Part shown: positions 55,336 to 64,000 of the stretch, in pieces
Numbering within the stretch: the first letter of the stretch is position 1
How the letters are laid out: each line of letters opens with the position of its first letter
From: Candidula unifasciata
Taxonomy: Eukaryota; Mollusca; Gastropoda; Stylommatophora; Geomitridae
Length of the DNA: 64,000 nucleotides
NCBI GenBank assembly: GCA_905116865.2
Contig: CAJHNH020002564.1
Coordinates: 22,501 to 86,500, forward strand
Direction: 5' to 3'
The notes under the pieces: model-generated
The model's database searches: none
Told to the model about the DNA's origin: nothing
Seen by the model: the letters and a program-made list of their open reading frames with translations, nothing else
Translations under genes and position numbers: made by a program

Positions 55336-55596
55336 ACGCATAAGCACCGTTTCCATGAAAAGTGTTGTGTCGAAATCATCAGCATCATCATCAATGGCTT
55401 TGCCGACTGGTTTCTTGGCATCCTCCCAACTCGAACAATATGTTTCAAGTTTATGTGCCGGCAGCCTTAAGTGTCAGGAAAAAACACTGTCAACATAATA
55501 TCTTCAAACATCGGTGCAGTTCTCACATGTGCCACTCACTTTCAAAATTATTTGACTCCCCCTTGAAGCCTCCTTGCGCTCCCAAGGGAGTGCCAC

Positions 55597-58414
55597 TGTC
55601 GTATGGCAGTTTTGTCGCGCACCTTACTTACAGGATATTTTCACAAATCCCTCAGGTGCTCTGAGACAGGAGTGTTTTGAATGGTGGCTCTCGTTCGTCT
55701 AGAGGCCTAACCCTCGGTTCAAACTTTCCATTCAACCTGTCTCAGGGATGAGGTGACACGAGCTCTGACTCCACAGGGTTATTATGAACACTTGGGTACC
55801 TCTCGGCCAGACGTCCTCACCACTGTTTGCCCCCAGACTGGATTAATGTAAATCCAGTTGAACAAATAATCAACAGTGAATACGATAAGACAAGACTACG
55901 TTTATAAATGCCACAAGGAACTCCAATTAGACAAAACTCTCCTAAGAACTAGAAGGCAGATGAACTCGAGAATCTATGTAATAGGTTCCCCGTAACCAAG
56001 CTGAAGAAAAATAACTTGAAGAATTAACTGAAAGAATATTGAATACTTTCAAGGACAAAGTTAGTGCGAGTATCTTCCTCCTACTCTACGTTTCTGTCCA
56101 GTATCATCATGTCTGAGGAATCTGATGGATTGGAAAGGTCCCTTTAGATTTAATCCGTCATACGGGTCACTCTGACTTATCTGTTTGGATCTTATATCTC
56201 CTCTGGATGCTGGAGCGAAGTTTCCGACCACCGTACTTTACGATAGGACTTCTCAGAAACGAGGCTGCTTCTCTGGATGCCGGAATAGATCTTCACGTCG
56301 CCAGACTTCCCAACATTATTTCACCAGCAGGAACAGTTTCTGGCGTTGATCGAGAACAATCACCTTGAGCTCGGAAGACGACGACTCAAGTATCGTCCAC
56401 ACGTTCAGGACCACAATTCACCACATGTAAATTGCTTAATGTGTAGTGGCAGAAGGAACCAGTCTACAAGACACTGACACTTGTTGGATCTTCATAACCT
56501 GAAAAACACAAAGCAACACCCATGATCGAACCGTATCTAATGCACCTGGTCAATCAACATCCTTACCATCTCCTCATGCTCAGATAAACTTGAGGTTATT
56601 CCCAACCATGAAGGTTGGTCACCTCTATCTTAGAATCCATTTAGTTTCCTAGAGTGAGCACCAGATCATAAACTCGAAGAATTCCTGGATACAGTTCTGT
56701 AGCAAAGGTTAGACAGATCTCCATTATTTACCGTTCCCTCTAACGTAGAAAATAAGGGATCTGCGATGAAGTCCAAACCAAGACCTACTGAAATATGTCA
56801 TGAAAACAATACGACAGTCGAAGCTTGTTGTGGTTACGAAATCACCTAGCAACAGCGGACATGACGTCATGTCTGCCTATAAGCTTTTTGTCGTTCAAAA
56901 CAATTCAGAGACTTACCAAGTTCTGATACCGAATACCAGCAAATAATTAACGATACAAAGTTATCAATACTACAAACCCACTCCAGATATGTAGATTGAT
57001 TGAATTGAAAAGGTTTAAAAAGACCATTTCAAAGCATTCTGCGAGAAATGTCAACCGAAAGTGCATTCCGATCTGGAGCTCCTTTCGCCACCTTCCTTGT
57101 CAAGAGTCGTAGGAAAACAGATTCGCATTATCCAGCTGCTTACCTTACTTACCTACATCACAGACACTATGAACTCAATTATTCAATTAAAAAGTCCTTA
57201 AGAAAACTCACCCCTTGTAAATAAAAAAGAGAACAAGGAATCTTGTCTGTATAACGGTCAATTGGCGAGACACAAGGAAAAACGCCTGCCTCCAAGACCG
57301 GACTGTAGAGAGTGACGCACACAAACACGTCCCCTAACAACAGCAGTTAGCGTACGAATTGCGCTCACTAATGCAGTCTGGTAATCTGGTAATCTGGTAA
57401 TCCTAGTTTCAGCATCATAGCAAACGGGTCACCCCATTGTTGCTCCGCTCCTGTGCCAACGAAAAACACTCGTAGCTCACAGTGTCACACCATGCACTCA
57501 ACTCAGAAGCTGGGTGACGAAACCATATCCTTCCAGTCTACAAATGGAGCAAAAATGCAACGGCCACCGCCTGGCAGAACTGCCACGGCTAAAAAAAAAA
57601 AAAAAAAAAAAAAAAAGTGGCCGTGCCTAGCGTCCACTGTGACTTGAAGCATTATGTGAGGGGTTAAAACAAATGGTCACCCCAGCAGTACCCTCACTAT
57701 TAGCTGGGAAAGGGACTTAGGACATTACATCCACCAGCAGGCGTCGCCCCTACAACGACCTGACTGCCTTCGTTAACGACTGTTCACCCAACAGCCATGC
57801 AGTTCTTTGGCACGAAGGAGACACCTTGAACATGGGTTTCGGAATGCCGACTTCCTACAAAATGTTATTTTGTGTTTTGTTATCACAATCGACGTCACTG
57901 CACATTGGGCATACCCATGCGTGCGCAGTCCTCCGAAGCAGCAGCCACTCCAAAGTACTTCTACTAATTGTCCCCATGAGAAGCTGGTTATATTGTCTCC
58001 TTTCTCGGCCTCGCAGACGGCAAAGACGTGCTTCACCATGCTTAACTCCCATGTCACGCAATCGTGTTAGTGTCAGGGATTCGATATTATCCACTAGCCC
58101 TGTACGTACAGCGTTAACGATATCTGCTCTGTCCATGCTTTTTCCCGCAATCATTAGTGCTGTGCAGTGGTCAGACAATTTATTTAGAATAGGCGCAGAA
58201 AAGGTGTCCTAACATTCAATTCGACACTCAAAGCCTAAAAGAGTCATTATCAAAGGGTTTGATATGAATTTTTCCTATCAGGACTCCCCCACAACAAACG
58301 AACTATCTAACTATGCTTGGCCTATTCTATTACATAGTTACGATGACGAGTTTAGGGTGGTCAGCTATATGGACCTTCCTGCTGTGGCAGATGTGTGGAT
58401 GCGGTCATGCGACA
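55597..58414 (-). repeat. 3' LTR of the minus-strand retrotransposon (candidate full extent)
   Basis: Identity to the right-hand copy (62969-64000) is seen from tgtcgtatgg at 55597 to 56625, where the window cuts the other copy. The proposed upper end at 58414 (tcatgcgaca) rests on a 9-bp imperfect terminal inverted repeat (TGTCGYATG) and a purine run GGGGGAG beside it, 55 bp after the pol stop. That makes the LTR ~2.8 kb. Inside are a family B SINE-related segment (55680-55860), an A-run of ~26 at 57591-57616, and a weak family A piece near 57870. The lower 1.03 kb is certain; the upper boundary is inference. Confidence 0.7.
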
Positions 58415-58432
58415 GAGCTCCCCCAAAAGGAG
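58415..58432 (-). other. Candidate polypurine tract
   Basis: On the minus strand ccttttgggggagctc immediately precedes the proposed LTR start. Purine-rich but interrupted by CTC, so only a candidate for plus-strand priming. Confidence 0.35.
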
Positions 58433-58469
58433 ATGAGCGTCACGCGAATCGAACGACAGCATCACACAT

Positions 58470-58860
58470 CTAACTATCACCAGGTACAGGTTCCACAACA
58501 TTGTCCCCATCCTCAGTCAGCACGTCAGCAGACGAAGGGTGGCGACTCAAAAAGTCTGCTCCCACATTCTGTCCACCGGGAATATATTCCACTGTGAACG
58601 AATAAGGTTGCAGCAGCTACGACCATATCATCAACCTTGGGTTCAGGTGGGCAGATGAAGCCAGGAACACCAAAGGTTGATGGTTAGTCTGCCCCGTGAA
58701 ACTCACACTATACACGTATAAAAAATGTTTGTGTATAAAAATGTGTTTTTGTGGACATTAGGTCCAAGTGATGTTTCACAGCAAACAGAGATTCTTCAAC
58801 CAAAATGGCAACTTGGAGGAACTTACATGTACTTCATCAAATAAATTGCGGGAATTCAGT
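58470..58860 (-). pseudogene. RNase H domain remnant of the retrotransposon pol
   Basis: Minus-strand frames give EESLFAVKHH, then TNHQPLVFL, VEYIPGGQNVGADFLSRHP and a stop at 58470. These match the Ty3/gypsy RNase H blocks (T-D-H-x-P-L; Y-x-P-G-x-x-N-x-x-A-D-x-L-S-R). At least one frameshift and one stop interrupt it. It lies downstream of integrase in the direction of transcription. Confidence 0.75.
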
Positions 58861-59372
58861 CACCGAACTTTGCATCTAGAATATCTCATTCGGTTAAGGA
58901 AGACTTTAAGTCAATCACAAATCCCTAGCCAGAAACGCGACCAAGCTCACTGGAGAACCGAAATATATTCAGTCAGGGAGGATTACCGACTAGCTAGCAG
59001 AGCCTCCTCTCAAGGTACCTGCTTCTGCTAATGTGAGATCCGAATATACGAGACTATTTTATATATCAAAAAGTTGCAGTCGGTAAACTAATATAATATT
59101 TGTTACCACAAGACTCAACAATCCTTCATAATAGAAGGCAAAATTTATTCAGATAGGGATTGGCTGCGCTATGCGGAGTCTCCCACCAGGAACGAAACAA
59201 GGCTCTTTCGAGATCTGAATAGGATATATAAAATAAAATACCTTTATTGCAATGCGTCAAATGACGAACTTACTTGACTTAGGCAACTAGATAGCATTAA
59301 CTTTTCCACGCAATAACATTGCCTCCAAATCTGTTACCGGATTAGCCGAATGAATAACCCCGTTATGGAGAA
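58861..59372 (-). other. Expected RT core region, not recognisable
   Basis: Between the RT N-terminal part and RNase H there are ~510 bp in which I see no Y-x-D-D motif or other RT block, only short frames and two AATAAA signals on the minus strand. Either a deletion or a replacement by unrelated sequence. Confidence 0.5.
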
Positions 59373-59837
59373 TTAACGGTGTTCTCCCGACCGTTTCCTC
59401 GATAAAACGACGTTCGCACTGGAAGAGGATTTTGAGGACGAAATCACTCCTTCCTTCACCAAGCCGTCAACCTTCCTTCTCACCGATTCTTCTTGAGAAA
59501 GGGGGAATTGACGCGGGCGCTGGCGAATGGGTTCGTCATTCACCAACTTCGTATCGTGTTCGATCACCGAAGGACGCCCAGGCTTCTCTGTCAAAACAGA
59601 AGAACATTCTGACAAGAGACGTGCGAGCCGTTCAATTAGGGACAAGGAGAGAGTAGGGTTAATCTCTACATCCTTGTATGTTTCCCTGGGATGGAGAGGA
59701 TCTTCTACCGCAATGGCTTCTCCTCCGTCCACCTCCTTCGCTACAGACAGTGCTAACAGAGTCTCCGGTCCATTTACCTCTCTCTCATTATATTTTCTGA
59801 GAAGATTAATATGGTAAACCTTCGACTTACCCTTCAC
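59373..59837 (-). pseudogene. Integrase C-terminal end and RT N-terminal segment
   Basis: The frame opens KGKSKVYHINLLRKY, the end of a Ty3/gypsy integrase with GPY/F module. It continues through a linker to NDEPIRQRPRQFPLS and VDGLVKEGVISSSKS, then ANVVLSRK, the N-terminal approach to RT motif 1. It stops where RT motifs should continue. The direct integrase-to-RT linkage is the key evidence for the inverted pol order. Confidence 0.85.
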
Positions 59838-60201
59838 ACTTATCTTGTAGTGTATTCTGGAGACTTTTTTCCAACACGGAATAAGGGCCTGCCCAAGCTA
59901 AATCAATCTTGGATCTCCCCGTTGGCAAAAGTAACAGAACTTTATCTCCAACATCAAGACTACGTTCCTTCGTCTTTTTGTTGAAGTGTGCTGCGTAACG
60001 TTGACGAGCACGATTCAAATTCTTATTAGCTAGGTCCCAACCTAACTTCAATTTTTCTTTGAGTTCTTGCACGTACCGTGACGTGGTCCTCAAGGTCTCA
60101 TCTGCATTTTCGTCCGTCCACGTTTTTCTGAGTATGGCCAAAGGACCAGAAATGGGCTTCCCAAAAAACCAACGTTGCTGGTGAAAAGCCGGTGGAAGCA
60201 T
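59827..60201 (-). pseudogene. Integrase C-terminal domain (GPY/F) in a shifted frame
   Basis: Contains GKPISGPLAILRKTW, a long helical stretch ending RQRYAAHFNKK, then VGDKVLLLLPTGR and WAGPYSVLEK. It continues the integrase of the main open frame after a frameshift at an A6 run near 60162-60167, and passes to the next frame at a T6 run near 59865-59870. Confidence 0.85.
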
Positions 60202-62545
60202 TAGGGACTTCGCGATAAGCGAATAGTGCTGCAGCCACGTATTCGTCCCACTTCTCCGGTTTCTCTTGGGATAACCTCCTCAGCAGTGAAATCAACGTCC
60301 CGTTGAATCGCTCATTTTGGCCATTCGCTTGGGGTCGATATGGACTAGTGCATATATGATGAGATTTAAGAATTTGAAACACCTCCTCCATCAATTTCCC
60401 CTTGAACTGCGATCCGTTGTCAGTCAAGATTTGTGTGGGAAATCCTACACGAGTAAAGATGCCAATCAGAGCTTCAGCCACACTCTGACTATCTATCTTA
60501 CGAAGCGGTACAGCCTCACCCCAGGCACTGCAACTATCTACCAGGGTTAAGATATAGGCATTCTTCTTTTTCGTGAGGGGAAGGGGTCCCACCAAGTCGA
60601 CAGCCACTCTCTCGAAGGGAGTGGACATTATGGGAGTTTCTCCCAGTCGAACTGGTGCAATCTTGCCTTTCGGGGCGACTCTTTGGCACTCCGGACAAGA
60701 TTTGACAAAACGTAATATGTCCGTTGTCATACCCGGCCAAAAGTAATGACAGGAAATACGTTGAGTCGTGGCATTTATTCCCATATGGGCACTATACGCG
60801 ATCGTGTGACCCATTTGGAGAATTCGTTGCCGATATGGTCGTGGCACGACCAGCTGACTATGCTCAGTATATTGGTCACTCCCAACGCGAAAAAGCAATT
60901 TACCTTTCATAAAGTAATCATTTCTTCTCGGCGGAGTGTGACAGACAGGTAATTTTTTGAAACAAGCTCTAAGGGTAGGGTCAGACTCTTGGGCTACCTT
61001 GATCTCGTCAGGTAAGGGATTTACGTGACTTTGATCTTCCGTGGCACATTTATGTTGCGCACGGGTGGTCATCGCCGCAAGCTGTTCTGAAGGTGTAGGG
61101 GCATTCGCTAAATAGACATAACGAGCTCCTAAAATAAGAGGGAACGTACTCCGTTTCAAAACGGCCGCCTCAATCTCTCCAGTAACGTATCTAGACTTGA
61201 CCTCTATCTTAGCTACGGGCAAGTTCATGGGTTGAGCATCAAGAGTTGCACATCTGAGCTCTATAAATTCACCTGTATACTGATCAGCTCTAACGATTTC
61301 GGGGGAACAGACCGCGGAATAGGACAACCCCGAATCATAAAGACAAGAAATTCTCTTTTTGTTAGCCCAGACCTTCTCTACCACAGGTGGCCTATTGGAA
61401 CGGTTATATAATTTCTCTGCGGCAGACGAACCGACAGTCGTCAACATAGCTGACAATTGAGTCCCCCCTGCTGACTTCACCTTACAATCATTAGTGTGGT
61501 GGGAATTATTATTGCAATTCCTACAGTAGGGTTTTCTAGAACTATTGTACAACTGTTTCTGTTGCGAACTGCCAAATTTAGAAGGATTCTGGTGTTTTAC
61601 ATGGGATGGGCTCTTTTTAGGGGAACCTGGAGTTGGAGTTTTCTGACCTTTCAGACTATTCCTATCATGATTATTATGTGGCTTGGCTTTCCCCGAACTA
61701 TCATCTTTATGGGCTAACTCGTACCGTTCGGCATGAACCAAAATGTCAGTCAATTTTTCTGCACCGTTCTCGGTGAGAAAAGTTTGCATTGACTTCGGTA
61801 GAGTGTCCTTTAATTGTTCGGTTAGGAACAATTCTTGCAGATCTTCGAAGGAAGCTTCATAGCCAGCCATTTCACGCCACTTACTCATATAACTTTTTAA
61901 TCTATCTGCAAACTGCGGATAAGTTTCCCCAATCATTTTCCTTTCATTTCTAAACTTATGCCTGTAACTAGCAGCGTTCAACTCGAACCTTTTCAATAAA
62001 GCCTGGCACAGGGCTTCAAAGTCAGTATCGGAGCCAGTGGGCATCCGCTGAAAAATTTCATATGCCTCTCCTCTCAATCCCTGTGCCAGTTTTAATGTAT
62101 ATCTATCTTTCTCAAGATTATAGATAGTTGCAAGTTTAACAAATTTATCGATATACTGCTCAATCGTTTCCAGCTTCGCATCAAAGGCAGGCATAGGAAA
62201 ATTCATGGCAGGTGTCGAGATGCAGTGAGTAGACACAGTCTCCATTTCTGAAGACTGAGATCTAGAAATCTGGCTATCTCTTTGTGCCTGAATTTCCAGC
62301 TCCTTCATCTTTATCTCGGCCTGAATTCTGAGTCTTTCGGTTTCCATGAGTCTCTCGGATTCAATCCTGAGTCTCTCAGTTTCCTGGAGTCTCTCGGATT
62401 CGATCCTGAGCCTCTCGGACTCACGAGCCTCCATTCTCATTTCTCTTTCTGTGGTCTTAATCCAATCGGTCAACTCCCTTCCTTCCAGTCCCATCTGTAC
62501 AGCCATTTCTTTCAGCTCTGGAATCGAAATTCTGGACTGCGCCAT
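60098..62545 (-). CDS. Gag-protease-integrase polyprotein of a Gmr1-like LTR retrotransposon
   Basis: An 815-codon minus-strand frame. Residues ~30-95 are a charged coiled coil with an internal ERLRIESERL-type repeat. Residues ~115-275 are a retrotransposon gag domain, followed by a basic linker and a CX2CX4HX4C zinc knuckle (341-354) for RNA binding. An aspartic-protease motif YDSG (403-406) with ILGARY follows at ~471. Integrase then begins directly: H580, H587, C617, C620 (HHCC zinc domain) and the DD35E triad D650, D709, E745. No RT lies between protease and integrase. The last ~25 codons are out of frame after a frameshift. Gag packages the RNA, protease matures it, and integrase inserts the cDNA. 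Confidence 0.92.
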   Translation of the reverse strand: MAQSRISIPELKEMAVQMGLEGRELTDWIKTTEREMRMEARESERLRIESERLQETERLRIESERLMETERLRIQAEIKMKELEIQAQRDSQISRSQSSEMETVSTHCISTPAMNFPMPAFDAKLETIEQYIDKFVKLATIYNLEKDRYTLKLAQGLRGEAYEIFQRMPTGSDTDFEALCQALLKRFELNAASYRHKFRNERKMIGETYPQFADRLKSYMSKWREMAGYEASFEDLQELFLTEQLKDTLPKSMQTFLTENGAEKLTDILVHAERYELAHKDDSSGKAKPHNNHDRNSLKGQKTPTPGSPKKSPSHVKHQNPSKFGSSQQKQLYNSSRKPYCRNCNNNSHHTNDCKVKSAGGTQLSAMLTTVGSSAAEKLYNRSNRPPVVEKVWANKKRISCLYDSGLSYSAVCSPEIVRADQYTGEFIELRCATLDAQPMNLPVAKIEVKSRYVTGEIEAAVLKRSTFPLILGARYVYLANAPTPSEQLAAMTTRAQHKCATEDQSHVNPLPDEIKVAQESDPTLRACFKKLPVCHTPPRRNDYFMKGKLLFRVGSDQYTEHSQLVVPRPYRQRILQMGHTIAYSAHMGINATTQRISCHYFWPGMTTDILRFVKSCPECQRVAPKGKIAPVRLGETPIMSTPFERVAVDLVGPLPLTKKKNAYILTLVDSCSAWGEAVPLRKIDSQSVAEALIGIFTRVGFPTQILTDNGSQFKGKLMEEVFQILKSHHICTSPYRPQANGQNERFNGTLISLLRRLSQEKPEKWDEYVAAALFAYREVPNASTGFSPATLVFWEAHFWSFGHTQKNVDGRKCR

Positions 62546-62968
62546 GTTGAGCTGTAAAGATAGTTAAAAGAAGATCCAACAAATATGCACAAATTTACGA
62601 TAATAGTAAATGTTAGACACAAAACGTCAGTGGTGATGCAACCAAAACCACTATACACAAATCAGAAGAACAAATGTCACTACTTCAGAAAGACAATCTT
62701 CCTATCACTAGGACCAATAGAATCCTACAATGTGAAAACAGGAAGAACCGCTTGTCAAAGACTACTGAAACAACCTCTTATTTCTTCCCAGGAAGATTAC
62801 AAGGAATATATTCAAAGTAGTCACCAATTCTACCAGACAGCTTATCAATATGACAACCAGCTGGTCAAGTGTCCAGCACAACTACTGAACACTCTAATTC
62901 ACTGTTGACAAATTACAATTACAATAAACAACGATCCCGGACATGAGACCACATTTTACGATAGTGAC
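62546..62968 (-). other. 5' leader of the retrotransposon
   Basis: About 420 bp between the 5' LTR and gag. A possible primer-binding site begins TGGTCTCATGTCC 17 bases after the LTR edge (minus strand, 62951 downward), but the spacing is unusual and I cannot assign a tRNA. Confidence 0.5.
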
Positions 62969-64000
62969 TGTCGTATGGCAGTTTTGTCGCGCACCTTACT
63001 TACAGGATATTTTTCACAAATCCCTCAGGTGCTCTGAGACAGGAGTGTTTTGAATGGTGGCTCTCGTTCGTCTAGAGGCCTAACCCTCGGTTCAAACTTT
63101 CCATTCAACCTGTCTCAGGGATGAGGTGACACGAGCTCTGACTCCACAGGGTTATTATGAACACTTGGGTACCTCTCGGCCAGACGTCCTCACCACTGTT
63201 TGCCCCCAGACTGGATTAATGTAAATCCAGTCGAACAAATAATCAACAGTGAATACGATAAGACAAGACTACGTTTATAAATGCCACAAGGAACTCCAAT
63301 TAGACAAAACTCTCCTAAGAACTAGAAGGCAGATGAACTCGAGAATCTATGTAATAGGTTCCCCGTAACCAAGCTGAAGAAAAATAACTTGAAGAATTAA
63401 CTGAAAGAATATTGAATACTTTCAAGGACAAAGTTAGTGCGAGTATCTTCCTCCTACTCTACGTTTCTGTCCAGTATCATCATGTCTGAGGAATCTGATG
63501 GATTGGAAAGGTCCCTTTAGATTTAATCCGTCATACGGGTCACTCTGACTTATCTGTTTGGATCTTATATCTCCTCTGGATGCTGGAGCGAAGTTTCCGA
63601 CCACCGTACTTTACGATAGGACTTCTCAGAAACGAGGCTGCTTCTCTGGATGCCGGAATAGATCTTCACGTCGCCAGACTTCCCAACATTATTTCACCAG
63701 CAGGAACAGTTTTCTGGCGTTGATCGAGAACAATCACCTTGAGCTCGGAAGACGACGACTCAAGTATCGTCCACACGTTCAGGACCACAATTCACCACAT
63801 GTAAATTGCTTAATGTGTAGTGGCAGAAGGAACCAGTCTACAAGACACTGACACTTGTTGGATCTTCATAACCTGAAAAAACACAAAGCAACACCCATGA
63901 TCGAACCGTATCTAATGCACCTGGTCAATCAACATCCTTACCATCTCCTCATGCTCAGATAAACTTGAGGTTATTCCCAACCATGAAGGTTGGTCACCTC
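62969..64000 (-). repeat. 5' LTR of the retrotransposon, cut by the window end
   Basis: Matches 55597-56625 with one substitution (t/c in aatccagt-gaac) and three one-base homopolymer length differences over ~1030 bp. It includes the family B-related segment with a box-B-like cggttcaaac. The rest lies to the right of the window. Confidence 0.96.

Noticed and set aside
57855..58178. 107-residue open frame on the minus strand within the LTR
   Set aside because: No recognisable domain and it lies in presumed LTR sequence; partly similar to SINE family A.

Overview
This is a repeat-saturated stretch of an animal (metazoan) genome. Large introns with canonical splice sites, tRNA-derived SINE-like repeats, LINE, P-element, hAT and LTR-retrotransposon relics and kilobases of minisatellite point to an invertebrate. 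A mollusc, probably a gastropod, is my best guess from overall character and is not proven here. There are no bacterial-type genes; most long open frames are tandem repeats that happen to lack stop codons.

The one host gene I can support is an SLC6 (Na+/Cl- dependent neurotransmitter/amino-acid symporter) gene on the + strand. Twelve exons can be assembled between 1887 and 29935 with matching phases throughout, giving 599 residues from the end of TM1 to the stop codon. The N-terminal exons lie upstream of the window. Among the exons is a 49-bp micro-exon (8661-8709), and one intron starts with GC instead of GT. The paralogue resembles glycine transporters most, but the substrate is not settled.

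The introns are packed with tandem repeats (units of 13, 20, 23, 24, 28, 32, 39, 42 and 66 bp, plus tetranucleotide runs). Several repeats contain or touch splice sites: a 28-bp unit repeats the 3' splice site of exon 2 six times upstream of the real one, and a 66/67-bp unit repeats the 5' splice site of exon 5 thirteen times downstream of it. A 39-bp unit at the left edge carries a donor-like sequence in most copies, and one variant of a 24-bp repeat matches exon 4 nearby. This splice-site amplification is the most unusual feature of the window.

Downstream of the gene (30-54 kb) lie a 4.3-kb 19-bp satellite, a 1.1-kb 21-bp repeat open in both directions, a decayed hAT transposase (40.3-41.9 kb), a decayed THAP/P-element transposase (45.1-47.5 kb, minus strand, with a SINE inserted in it), very long CTAT/CTGT microsatellites, and a 5'-truncated LINE (53.8-54.6 kb).

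From 55.6 kb to the right edge is an LTR retrotransposon on the minus strand. The two LTRs are almost identical over the 1.03 kb that can be compared. Its pol order is protease-integrase-RT-RNase H, the inverted order known from the Gmr1 group of Ty3/gypsy-like elements. The RT core is missing or unrecognisable, so this copy looks young but defective.
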